In this document: piece after piece, positions 1 to 7,697 of the stretch | How positions within the stretch are numbered: the stretch's first letter is position 1 | How the letters are laid out: every line of letters starts with the position of its first letter | Source: an uncultured Holophaga sp. | GTDB lineage: Bacteria; Acidobacteriota; Holophagae; Holophagales; Holophagaceae | Direction of reading: 5' to 3' | Length of the DNA: 64,000 nucleotides | Assembly (NCBI RefSeq): GCF_963677305.1 | Contig: NZ_OY781925.1 | Coordinates: 3,376,783 to 3,440,782 of the forward strand | Position numbers and translations under genes: made by a program | The notes under the pieces: generated by a model | The model's database searches: none | What the model saw: only the letters and a program-made list of their open reading frames with translations | Told to the model about the DNA's origin: nothing

Positions 1-1101
1 GGCCTCGGCCTTGTCCACGGCCTCCGCGAAATCCTTGGCCCGGTAGAGGGCCAGGGTGGGGCTGAGCTTCTCGTGGGCGAAGGGCTCCTCCTCCCCCACC
101 GAGTCCACGGCTCCGATGAGGACCTTGGTGTCCTTGCTGGTCTCGACCCCGGCCATGGCAGCGATCTTCCGGGCCGACTGGCCCACGATGTCGGCGTTGA
201 GAGCGCCCTCGATGAGGATCACCTTGCGGACCGCCTCGCACTCCTCGGGCTTCAGAACGTAGCCTCCCAGGGTGCCGAAGCGCTCCCGCACCGCATCGTA
301 GACCTCGTCCACCACGATGACGGACTGCTCAGAGGCGCAGATCATCCCGTTATCGAAGGTCTTGGACATCATGATGGAGGCCACCGCCCGCTTGATGTCG
401 GCGGTCTCATCAATAACCACGGGGGTGTTGCCCGCCCCCACGCCGATGGCGGGCTTGCCGGAGCTGTAGGCGGCCTTCACCATCCCGGGCCCGCCGGTGG
501 CCAGGATCAGGTTGATGTCCTTGTGTCGCATGAGCTGGCTGGAGCGCTCCAGGGTGGGCTCGCTGATCCAGCCGATGATGCCCTCGGGTGCGCCCGCCGC
601 CACAGCGGCCTCCAGAACGATTCGCGCCGCCTCGCAGGTGGAGCGCCGAGCCCGGGGGTGGGGGCTGAAGATGATGCCGTTGCGGGTCTTGAGACTGATG
701 AGGGCCTTGAAGATGGCCGTAGAGGTGGGATTGGTGGTGGGCACGATGCCGCAGATCAGGCCCACGGGCTCGGCCAGGGTGGCCGTGCCCAGGGCATCCT
801 CAATAGAGAGCACACCGCAGGTCTTCTCATCCTTGTACTTGTTGTAGATGTACTCGGAGGCGAAGTGGTTCTTCATCACCTTGTCCTCGAGCACCCCCAT
901 GCCCGTCTCCTCGACGGCCAGGCGGGCCAGGGGGATGCGGGCATCGGCGGCGGCCAGGGCCGCGGCGCGGAAGATGATATCCACCTGCTCCTGGGTGTAG
1001 GTGGCATAGAGGCGCTGGGCCATCAGCACCCGGGACACCAGGTGGTCCACGGAGTGCTCCTGGGGTTCCGGAAGGGGCTGGGCGGCTTCGGCCGGGGTCA
1101 T
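1..1101 (-). CDS. adhE: Bifunctional acetaldehyde-CoA/alcohol dehydrogenase, N-terminal part (partial)
   Basis: The first 367 codons are present; the gene runs off the left edge. The visible part is the CoA-acylating aldehyde dehydrogenase domain, which reduces acetyl-CoA to acetaldehyde with NADH. The family signatures PTTNPTSTAIFKALI and NGMICASEQS, the latter with the catalytic Cys, are readable. The ATG at 1101 has an AGGAGAGA ribosome site 8 nt upstream. The iron alcohol dehydrogenase domain expected in AdhE would lie outside the window, so a stand-alone acetaldehyde dehydrogenase (EutE/MhpF type) cannot be excluded. The rex gene lies immediately upstream on the same strand, and Rex represses adhE in many Gram-positive bacteria, so NADH-responsive control is likely here. 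Confidence 0.9.
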   Translation of the reverse strand, partial: MTPAEAAQPLPEPQEHSVDHLVSRVLMAQRLYATYTQEQVDIIFRAAALAAADARIPLARLAVEETGMGVLEDKVMKNHFASEYIYNKYKDEKTCGVLSIEDALGTATLAEPVGLICGIVPTTNPTSTAIFKALISLKTRNGIIFSPHPRARRSTCEAARIVLEAAVAAGAPEGIIGWISEPTLERSSQLMRHKDINLILATGGPGMVKAAYSSGKPAIGVGAGNTPVVIDETADIKRAVASIMMSKTFDNGMICASEQSVIVVDEVYDAVRERFGTLGGYVLKPEECEAVRKVILIEGALNADIVGQSARKIAAMAGVETSKDTKVLIGAVDSVGEEEPFAHEKLSPTLALYRAKDFAEAVDKAEA

Positions 1102-1180
1102 GATGTCTCTCCTGAGCAACAGGGCGCTTGTGCGCCGGGATGGACGGATCCCCACCCGGGCCACTGAGCCTGGGGAGGCG

Positions 1181-1206
1181 GGTATTGATACCATGGTATC
1201 GATACC
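1181..1206. promoter_or_regulatory. 26-bp near-perfect palindrome upstream of adhE
   Basis: The inner 14 bases GATACCATGGTATC form a perfect palindrome. The 26-bp sequence pairs throughout except at one symmetric position pair (arms GGTATTGATACC and GGTATCGATACC). It lies 80 bp upstream of the adhE start, in the rex-adhE spacer. It is probably an operator, but it does not look like the classical Rex box (TTGTGA-N6-TCACAA), so the bound protein is unknown. Confidence 0.55.
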
Positions 1207-1357
1207 TCTTTAACGATTAGGTGCCCACAGGCCCCCTTCTGTCAAACCCCCCTGCGGGTTTTGTTGACGGGTGTCACAGGACCCGCAAAGAGCCGGGACC
1301 AGACCTGCTGGCCCCTTCCCTGCAAACAATAGGTGCAGCAGCCTGTGGCGCCAGCCC

Positions 1358-2026
1358 TCAGGGCTCCCCCGCCACCCCTTCCTCTTCCCCCTGCACCGAG
1401 AGCTTGGCGGAGAGCACGGCCAGGCCGATGGCGATGTCCTGGTCCTGGACGATGACCCCGGCGGGCACGGTGAGAACCTGCCCGGTGAAGTTCCAGATGC
1501 CCTGAACCCCAGCCTTCACCAGCTGGTCGGCCACCTCCTGGGCCGCCTGGGGCGAGACCGTCAGGATGCCCATGCGGGCACCGGTCTCCTCCACCACCCG
1601 GTCCAGGTCCTCCAGGGACCGGACCACCATGCCCTTCACCGTCCGGCCCAGCAGCCCAGGGTCCCGATCGAAGGCGGCGCAGATGTTCAGCCCGTGGGCG
1701 TGGAAGCCCTCGTAACCCAGCAGGGCGGAACCCAGATGTCCCGCCCCCACCAGGACGGCCTCCGTGATGCGGTTCCAGTTGAGGCAGTGCTCGATGCCCC
1801 GCACCAGCTCCTCCACCTGGAAGCCTGTCTTGGGCATGCCGACCATGCCGATGAAGCCGAAGTCCTTGCGGACCTGGATGGCCTCCAGCTGAAGCAGCTC
1901 CGCCAGGCGGTTGCTGGAGACCACATCCCGCCCGGCGCGCTGCATGAGCCTCAACACCCGCAGATAGCTCGGCAGGCGCTGGACCGTGGTGATGGGGATG
2001 CTTCCGATGCGGTAACCGTAGGCCAA
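1358..2026 (-). CDS. rex: Redox-sensing transcriptional repressor Rex
   Basis: The protein of 222 aa has the Rex layout. An N-terminal winged helix opens with IGSIPITTVQRLPSYLR (residues ~6-22), and a Rossmann NADH-binding domain carries VGAGHLGSALL and later AAFDRDP. The tail contains VQGIWNF, LTVPAGVIVQ and the final dimer-swap helix with LAVLSAKL. Rex binds DNA when NAD+/NADH is high and releases it as NADH builds up. A longer open frame exists upstream, but it runs into the aminopeptidase gene. The start chosen is TTG at 2026, preceded by GGAG with a 7-nt spacer, which gives the usual Rex length. The gene sits directly upstream of adhE on the same strand, its most common target. Confidence 0.93.
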   Translation of the reverse strand: MAYGYRIGSIPITTVQRLPSYLRVLRLMQRAGRDVVSSNRLAELLQLEAIQVRKDFGFIGMVGMPKTGFQVEELVRGIEHCLNWNRITEAVLVGAGHLGSALLGYEGFHAHGLNICAAFDRDPGLLGRTVKGMVVRSLEDLDRVVEETGARMGILTVSPQAAQEVADQLVKAGVQGIWNFTGQVLTVPAGVIVQDQDIAIGLAVLSAKLSVQGEEEGVAGEP

Positions 2027-2067
2027 GGGGGGTCTCCGGACGGCGGGATGCCGCCTTCCATCATGCC

Positions 2068-3831
2068 TCAGGAGGGATGAACGATCCCCTCGGCCACCCG
2101 TCGGGTGAGGGCATGGTAGCGCGGTGAGGCCTCCGTGAAGACCTCCTGGGCCAGCTCCTTCCCTGCGGGGGTGCGAACCAGGGCCTGGTAGAGGGGACGG
2201 ACATATTTCATGCGCCCCACCGTGGCGAGCACCTCCCGGATCCGGGGGAAGACCTGTTGATAGCCGCTGGCGGCGGCAATGCAGAGCCACTCCACCAGGA
2301 CCTCGAAGTTGCCACGACCCGTGAGCTTGAAGAGCCTGTCGAGCCATGCGCAGTCCTCCAGCCCCAGAGGCCGGGGCAGATGCTGGAGGAAGATCAGGAG
2401 CTCGGTGGGATCCCACGCCGCGGGATCCTGGGGACGCTCACCGCTCGTCCAGCCCTCGGCCATGCTGATGAGCTCCTCCAGCCGAGTCGAGCGGAAGACC
2501 GGGGCGTCAGCGGGCATGCCCGGCTGATGGAGCCACTCATCCGCATGTACCTGGGCCAGGAGTCCCGGGTGCAGCTCCTCCGCAAAGGCGCAGAAGTCCT
2601 CCGTGGTGATGGACTGGAAGCGGAAGCGGGCCATGTAGGCTCTGAGGAATTCCGCAAAGACCGGCTCACCCAGGGCCCGCTCCAGGGTGGCCACGAAGCG
2701 GGCCCCCTTCTCGTAGGGGATGCTGCTGAAGGCGTCATCGGGATCCACACCCTCCAGGTGGGTCCGCAGCACCGTCAGCTCGGGGTGCTGACCGAAGCGC
2801 GCCAAGCTCTCGTCCAGGGCCCGCTGGCCGATGGCCCAGCCCAGGCTCTCGGCTTCGGGGCCGTGGAGCACCCGCAGAATGCGTCGCTCGGCCCAGACGG
2901 TGAAGCCCTCGTTGAGCCAGAAATGCTCCGCTGTGGCATTGGTCACCAGGTTGCCGGTCCAGCTGTGGGCCAGCTCATGGGCCACCACATCCACCAGGCT
3001 CCGGTCACCCGCCAGCAGGGTGGGGGTCAGGAAGGTCATGCGGGGGTTCTCCATGCCGCCGTAGGGGAAGGAGGGGGGCAGCACCAGCATGTCGTAGCGG
3101 TCCCAGTCGTAGGGACCGAAGAGGACCTCGGCCTTCGCCACAAAGGTCTCGGTCTCGGAGAACTCCCAAGCCGCCTGCCCCACGGTGGCCGGCTCGGCCC
3201 AGACCCGCACCCGCGGGGAGATGTCCCTGCCCTCCAGCTCACCCACGGCCAGGGCCAGGAGGTAGCTGGGGATGGGCTGGGGCATGCGGAAGCGGAAGCA
3301 GCGACCGCCTTCAGTCCTGTGGTCCCCCTCGGGGCCCGCACTCATGACCGCGGTGAGGCCTTCGGGCACAGTGACTTCGGCCTCATAGGAGACCCGGGCC
3401 ACGGCGCAATCCTGGCAGGGCACCAGGGTCCGGGCATGGATGGCCTGACACTGGCTGAAGAGGAAGGGGTGGATGCCCCCGGCGGTCTGCCCGGGTTCCA
3501 GCCACTGGAGGCCGATGGCTTCGGGCCGGGTGGCATAGGCGATGGTGACGGAGCGAGTGCCCGGGGGAAGCTGCAGGCGCAGGCGCTGACCCAGGATGGG
3601 CTCCTCGGGACCCAGCTCGAAGGGGATCGCCACGCCGCCAGCCTCACAGGCGTGGATCACCAGGCCCTTGGTGTCCAGATCGAGGGGGCCCTCCCCCGGC
3701 TCCGCCAGATGGAGCGTCACCTCGCCGGCGATGACCCGTCGGCCGAAGTCCACCTCCCAGCGCAGCTCCCAGTGCCGGGTGCGGGGCTGGAAGGAATCGA
3801 AGTAAGAGTGGGGATCGATGCGGCTGGCCAT
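2068..3831 (-). CDS. M1 family zinc aminopeptidase (leukotriene-A4-hydrolase type)
   Basis: The protein of 587 aa has the full M1 signature. The exopeptidase motif appears as GGMENP, followed by the zinc site HELAHSWTGN and the downstream zinc-ligand Glu in WLNEGFT, at the canonical spacing. An N-terminal beta-sandwich domain precedes it and an alpha-helical C-terminal domain follows (from about residue 400). Length and domain layout match the LTA4H/cold-active aminopeptidase branch rather than the ~870-aa PepN branch. No signal peptide is visible, so it probably acts in the cytoplasm, trimming N-terminal residues from peptides. Its stop lies 41 nt before the rex start on the same strand. Confidence 0.93.
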   Translation of the reverse strand: MASRIDPHSYFDSFQPRTRHWELRWEVDFGRRVIAGEVTLHLAEPGEGPLDLDTKGLVIHACEAGGVAIPFELGPEEPILGQRLRLQLPPGTRSVTIAYATRPEAIGLQWLEPGQTAGGIHPFLFSQCQAIHARTLVPCQDCAVARVSYEAEVTVPEGLTAVMSAGPEGDHRTEGGRCFRFRMPQPIPSYLLALAVGELEGRDISPRVRVWAEPATVGQAAWEFSETETFVAKAEVLFGPYDWDRYDMLVLPPSFPYGGMENPRMTFLTPTLLAGDRSLVDVVAHELAHSWTGNLVTNATAEHFWLNEGFTVWAERRILRVLHGPEAESLGWAIGQRALDESLARFGQHPELTVLRTHLEGVDPDDAFSSIPYEKGARFVATLERALGEPVFAEFLRAYMARFRFQSITTEDFCAFAEELHPGLLAQVHADEWLHQPGMPADAPVFRSTRLEELISMAEGWTSGERPQDPAAWDPTELLIFLQHLPRPLGLEDCAWLDRLFKLTGRGNFEVLVEWLCIAAASGYQQVFPRIREVLATVGRMKYVRPLYQALVRTPAGKELAQEVFTEASPRYHALTRRVAEGIVHPS

Positions 3832-3851
3832 ACCCGGATTGTGCTCCCGAA

Positions 3852-5489
3852 TCAGTGCTTCTGCACGCCCCTGGGATCGAGAATCACCTCCCCGTGATCC
3901 CTCACGATCCGGCGGTACCAGTCGTCCGGATAGGCGGGATGGGTGACCTCCCCCTTGGCATCACGGACATTGCCATCCATGTATTTCCAGAGCAGAAACT
4001 CGCCCAGGCCCTTCCATCGCTGGGTGAGCTTCTCCCCGGTGTCGCAGGAGTAGCTGGTGAGGTAGGCGCGGGCAGCCCCCTCCCCCTGGTCCCTGAGACG
4101 CCTGAGGGCCTCGGCCTCCACCTGGGGCTGTGCTGAGAAATAGCCGCCCTCCAACTCCTGCTGCACCTTCTGGAGATCCACGATCATGTCGCTCCAGCGG
4201 CTATAGGTCCAGTTGGAGACGAAGTTGAAGACCCAGTGGGCGCTGCCCCAGGAGAAGTGGTCAAAGTCTCCGCCCTGCTCCCCCCAGCTCTTCGGGGTCG
4301 CCTGGATGCCGCAGTAGACTGGGAAATAGACGGTCGTGAAGGTGTCATCCACCCCGAACCAGAGGACCCCGCCCACGGGATCCGGCAGAGCCGCCCGGGA
4401 TTCGCTCACAAAGGAGAAGCCCGTCTGCTGGGTGCTGATGGCCCGCTCGTGGATGTAGGCCCTGCCATCCACCTGCCACTCCATGGGGCGCCACCGGTAG
4501 GGCAGTTTGTAGGGACCCGCCCCCACGTCCTTGCTCATGTCCAACTCGGTGCCCTCGAAGTGGTCCCGCATGAGGGCCATGACGTCCTGGACGCCCAGCT
4601 TGTGGTCGGGCTTGACGCACAGGGGCATGGGGGCGGCTTCGGTGACCCCCTTGGCGTAGTCGATGGGGAGCTTCAGGCTGGGCGCAGCCCGGTTGAAGAC
4701 GCTCCAGACCCGGGCCTCGCAGAAGCGCCGTGCGCTGAAGTCGGGCTTGGCATAGGTGTCGGCGAAGCTGAAGTCCCTGTCAGCCCCGGTGAACCAGCCC
4801 CGCTCCCGGGCAAAGGAGATGACATCCTTGGCATAGAGGGCCTCCTGGGGCCGATCCAGGGGGAAGTTGCGGATCCGGCTCTGGTTGGCGTGGGCGCTGA
4901 GGGTGCCATCCGGCAGCTTCACCGCCACCCAGACCGTGCCCTTGCGTCCCTTGCCCTTGCCGATCATGTCCAGGATCCAGGCCTCGTCCTTGTCCGCGAT
5001 GGAGAAGCTCTCCCCCTCGCTGACATAGCCGTATTCCTGGGCCAGGGAGGTGATGACCTGGATGGCCTCCCGGGCGGTCTTCGCCCGCTCCAACGCGATG
5101 TATATCAGGCTGCCGTAGTCCAGGGTGCCCTCATTGCCCTCGGCCAGTTCAGGGCGCCCCCCGAAGGTCGTCTCCCCGATGGCCACCTGGTGCTCGTTCA
5201 TATTCCCGACCCGGGTGTAGGTCAGCGGGGCCTCGGGGATGCGCCCCAGGGGCTTGTGAGTGTCCCACTCCACGATGTCCCGGAAGGAGCCCACGGGGTG
5301 CCTTCCCCCGGCCTTGAAGTAGAGCTCCCCGTACAGCGTGTGGCTGTCGGCGGCATAGCTGATCATGGTGGCGCCGTCCTTGCTGGCGCCCTTGGTGACC
5401 AGGATGTTGGTGCAGGCCTGGAGGGCGCTGCCGCCGGCGAGGAGCAGGGTCGTCAGGGCCAGGGCGGCCCGGCGGGAGATGCGGAGCAT
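3852..5489 (-). CDS. C69 family dipeptidase (PepD/U34 type), exported
   Basis: The 545-aa protein begins with a Sec signal (RRAALALTTLLLAGGSALQA). Mature Cys follows directly as CTNILVTKGASKDG, the N-terminal nucleophile expected of peptidase family C69 after processing. Further family features are ISYAADSH and the long domain with GETTFGGR and LIYIALERAKTAREAI. It should hydrolyse dipeptides outside the cytoplasm. It lies 20 nt upstream of the M1 aminopeptidase on the same strand, so the two peptidases may be co-transcribed. The leader contains a strong hairpin (5504-5536). Confidence 0.88.
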   Translation of the reverse strand: MLRISRRAALALTTLLLAGGSALQACTNILVTKGASKDGATMISYAADSHTLYGELYFKAGGRHPVGSFRDIVEWDTHKPLGRIPEAPLTYTRVGNMNEHQVAIGETTFGGRPELAEGNEGTLDYGSLIYIALERAKTAREAIQVITSLAQEYGYVSEGESFSIADKDEAWILDMIGKGKGRKGTVWVAVKLPDGTLSAHANQSRIRNFPLDRPQEALYAKDVISFARERGWFTGADRDFSFADTYAKPDFSARRFCEARVWSVFNRAAPSLKLPIDYAKGVTEAAPMPLCVKPDHKLGVQDVMALMRDHFEGTELDMSKDVGAGPYKLPYRWRPMEWQVDGRAYIHERAISTQQTGFSFVSESRAALPDPVGGVLWFGVDDTFTTVYFPVYCGIQATPKSWGEQGGDFDHFSWGSAHWVFNFVSNWTYSRWSDMIVDLQKVQQELEGGYFSAQPQVEAEALRRLRDQGEGAARAYLTSYSCDTGEKLTQRWKGLGEFLLWKYMDGNVRDAKGEVTHPAYPDDWYRRIVRDHGEVILDPRGVQKH

Positions 5490-5503
5490 GGAGGGACCTT
5501 TCC

Positions 5504-5536
5504 GGAGACAGGCCTCGCATTGCGATGCCTGTCTCC
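5504..5536. promoter_or_regulatory. 33-bp hairpin/palindrome just upstream of the C69 dipeptidase
   Basis: Perfect 10-bp arms GGAGACAGGC and GCCTGTCTCC enclose a second inverted repeat, TCGCA-T-TGCGA, with one mismatch between them. It lies 15 nt upstream of the dipeptidase ATG and overlaps the region preceding its ribosome site. It could be an operator or a leader structure that affects translation. Confidence 0.5.
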
Positions 5537-5543
5537 AGTCTAC

Positions 5544-5562
5544 CCCGGGAGCCCTTCCCGGG
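5544..5562 (-). terminator. Hairpin directly after the GGDEF-hemerythrin gene
   Basis: A perfect 7-bp stem CCCGGGA/TCCCGGG with a 5-nt loop starts 1 nt after the stop codon of the gene at 5564-6610. There is no clear U-run, so it may be a weak or Rho-assisted terminator. Confidence 0.45.
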
Positions 5563-5563
5563 T

Positions 5564-6610
5564 TTATCCCTGATCACCCCGGATCCGGCCCTGGACCCAG
5601 GGGAAGAACTCCCGGTCCTCCAGGAAGAAGTGGTCCCGGATGAACTCCACCAGGAGGAAGCCCACCAGCTGCCCCATCTGGAGCTTGCCCTCGGGCAGGG
5701 CGGTGCGGAGCTGCCCGAGCCTCCCCGTCAGCAGCCGGTGCATGCCCCGGTGGAGCTCCAGTCGGGGATAGCCTGCCCGCGCCAGGATCTCCTCCTCTTC
5801 CGCAAAGTGACGGACGGTGTACTCCTGGAGGAGCTGCAGACGGTACCCCACTTCCTGGGCCTCGGGAAAGGCGGCCACGGTGGCGAGCAGGGTGTTCACC
5901 ATGGCGAAGAGTTCGTGGTGCTGCCCGTCCAGGACCGCCTCACCGCACTCCAGGCCCCGGTCCCACTTCAGCTCCACCATGGCGCTGCCCTTCCCGGGGG
6001 CGGGCTGCGGCAGGACCGCGTCCCCCACGCTGACCACCCGATTCCCACCGGACTGGACGGCCTCCCGGCTCCCTTGCTCGGCCCTTGCCGTCCACTCCGC
6101 CAGGGTCTCCCCCGGGCGGTATTCCGTGACCCCGATACTGAGGGTCTGGCCGGAGAGCGCCGCTGTCGAGATGGCGGCCCGGAGCTTCTGGGCCAGGGCC
6201 TTGGCCCCCGAGAGATAGGTTCCAGGAGCCAGGACCAGGAAGGCCTGCCCACAGCGGGTGAGGGTATCCGAAGCCCGGATCCGGCTCCGCAGCACCCCGG
6301 CGACCGCCACCAGGCCCTCTGCACCTCCAAGGCTCCCCGGAGTCCGGTCCAGCTCAAGTCTGAGCAAGGTCAGCGGGTCGCGGGTCCGCACGGCCAGGGC
6401 CATCAGGACGGCGGCCCCCTCCTCGAAGCGCTGGCAGTTCCAAACCCCGGTGAGCGGATCGGTGCCCGCCACCTCCGAGGCTCCGGGCGCGGAAGTGGAA
6501 GGGCCACAGCCCCCCCCAGCCCGCTGACAGCGCCTGCCGCTGAAGAAGCCCAGCAGCCAGGCAAGGACCACCATGACAGCTACTGCAAGCAATAGAGGAT
6601 GATTGGACAT
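5564..6610 (-). CDS. Membrane-anchored degenerate GGDEF protein with C-terminal bacteriohemerythrin domain
   Basis: The 348-aa protein has one N-terminal membrane segment (LLLAVAVMVVLAWLLGFF), then a GGDEF-like fold and a hemerythrin domain (residues ~215-345). In the GGDEF domain the signature after RASDTLTR reads CGQAF instead of GGDEF, so diguanylate cyclase activity is unlikely. The hemerythrin part has its di-iron ligands in LDGQHHELF, HFAEEEE, LHRGMH and FIRDHFFLED. Such domains bind O2, so the protein is probably an oxygen or redox sensor whose GGDEF part binds GTP or a partner. The start is ATG 6610, with AGGAAG 5 nt upstream; a longer frame runs across the fabG promoter and is rejected. 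Confidence 0.8.
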   Translation of the reverse strand: MSNHPLLLAVAVMVVLAWLLGFFSGRRCQRAGGGCGPSTSAPGASEVAGTDPLTGVWNCQRFEEGAAVLMALAVRTRDPLTLLRLELDRTPGSLGGAEGLVAVAGVLRSRIRASDTLTRCGQAFLVLAPGTYLSGAKALAQKLRAAISTAALSGQTLSIGVTEYRPGETLAEWTARAEQGSREAVQSGGNRVVSVGDAVLPQPAPGKGSAMVELKWDRGLECGEAVLDGQHHELFAMVNTLLATVAAFPEAQEVGYRLQLLQEYTVRHFAEEEEILARAGYPRLELHRGMHRLLTGRLGQLRTALPEGKLQMGQLVGFLLVEFIRDHFFLEDREFFPWVQGRIRGDQG

Positions 6611-6692
6611 GGGGCTTCCTGATGAGCCGGGGCAGGAGTGGAACGGGCAGAGCTGCTCCCAGGTTAGACTGGTCTCTCTCATCGGAGTCGTC

Positions 6693-7445
6693 ATGTTCAC
6701 ACTCGAAGGAAAGATTGCACTCGTGACCGGCGCCAGCCAGGGCATCGGTGAAGTCATCGCCAAGAAGCTCGCCGCCCAGGGGGCCCATGTGGTGGTCGCC
6801 TCCCTCGCCTTCACCGAGGAGGACATGAAGCGCGTTGTGGCCGAAATCGTGGCCGCCGGGGGCAAGGCCGACTACGTCGCCATCAACATGACCGATGGCG
6901 AGAGCGTCCGCGCCGCCATCGCCACCACCCTGGAACGGCACAAGGCCCTGCACATCCTGGTGAACAACGCGGGCGTCACCAAGGACAAGCTCATGATCCA
7001 GATGAAGGAGGAGGAGTTCGACTTCGTCATGGATGTCAACCTGAAGGGTGCCTGGATCGCCACCCAGGCCGCGGCCAAGCCCATGATGAAGCAGCGCTAT
7101 GGTCGCATCGTCAACATCGCCTCGGTCGTGGGACAGATGGGCAACCCCGGCCAGAGCAACTACGCCACCTCCAAGGCCGGCCTCATCGGCCTGACCAAGG
7201 TGACCGCCCGCGAGTTCGCCAGCCGCAACATCACCTGCAACGCCGTGGCCCCTGGCTACATCGCCACGCCCATGACCGACCAGCTCAGCGAGGAGGTCAA
7301 GGAGTCCTTCAACAAGCAGATCCCCCTGGGGCGCCTGGGCTCCCCCGAGGACATCGCCAACGCAGTGGTCTTCCTCTGCGCCGAAGAGTCCGGCTACATC
7401 ACCGGCTCCACCATCCCCGTCAACGGCGGCATGCTGATGCCCTGA
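6693..7445 (+). CDS. fabG: 3-oxoacyl-[acyl-carrier-protein] reductase (FabG-type SDR)
   Basis: The 250-aa classical short-chain dehydrogenase has the cofactor motif TGASQGIG (residues ~13-20), the structural NNAG motif and the catalytic Ser in NIASVVGQMGN. The YATSK motif follows, then APGYIATPMT and a C-terminal GSTIPVNGGM. These and the length fit FabG, which reduces 3-oxoacyl-ACP with NADPH in fatty-acid elongation. The gene stands alone, away from a fab operon, so a role in another ketoacyl pathway is possible. The ATG at 6693 has GGAG 6 nt upstream. Confidence 0.88.
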   Translation: MFTLEGKIALVTGASQGIGEVIAKKLAAQGAHVVVASLAFTEEDMKRVVAEIVAAGGKADYVAINMTDGESVRAAIATTLERHKALHILVNNAGVTKDKLMIQMKEEEFDFVMDVNLKGAWIATQAAAKPMMKQRYGRIVNIASVVGQMGNPGQSNYATSKAGLIGLTKVTAREFASRNITCNAVAPGYIATPMTDQLSEEVKESFNKQIPLGRLGSPEDIANAVVFLCAEESGYITGSTIPVNGGMLMP

Positions 7446-7448
7446 GAT

Positions 7449-7632
7449 GCGGGGTCGTGGCTCTGCCATGACACCGCATGGGGGTGAAAGGGGGGACGCA
7501 GAGGCCGCGCAGCGACCAGGCGGTCCCCCCTTTTGCAAGGTGGATCGCGGGGTCGTGGCTCTGCCATGACACCGTATGGGGGTGAAAGGGGGGACGCAGA
7601 GGCCGCGCAGCGACCAGGCGGTCCCCCCTTTT
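7449..7632. repeat. Two tandem 86-bp direct repeats, each with a G/C-run inverted repeat
   Basis: Copy 1 spans 7449-7534 and copy 2 spans 7547-7632. They differ at one base (GCATGG versus GTATGG) and are separated by 12 nt. Each copy ends in a stem AAAGGGGGGAC / GTCCCCCCTTT around a 24-nt GC-rich loop, followed by T residues. They lie directly after the fabG stop and before the S46 peptidase. The pair probably acts as a double terminator, or belongs to a dispersed REP/BIME-like family. Confidence 0.85.
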
Positions 7633-7697
7633 CGGGGCCGCTTCCGGGTTAACCTGGGGGAAGGCCTCAGCACCCGAGGCATCTCCCGGGAGTCCCC

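Noticed and set aside
73..1167. A 364-codon plus-strand frame at the left end
   Set aside because: It is the reverse of adhE, whose catalytic motifs are clear on the minus strand.
2027..2416. N-terminal extension of rex into the aminopeptidase gene
   Set aside because: It overlaps coding sequence of the M1 gene and would add over 100 residues absent from Rex; the TTG at 2026 has a ribosome site.
7449..7632. Tandem repeats as a CRISPR array
   Set aside because: Only two 86-bp units with a 12-nt spacer and no cas genes.
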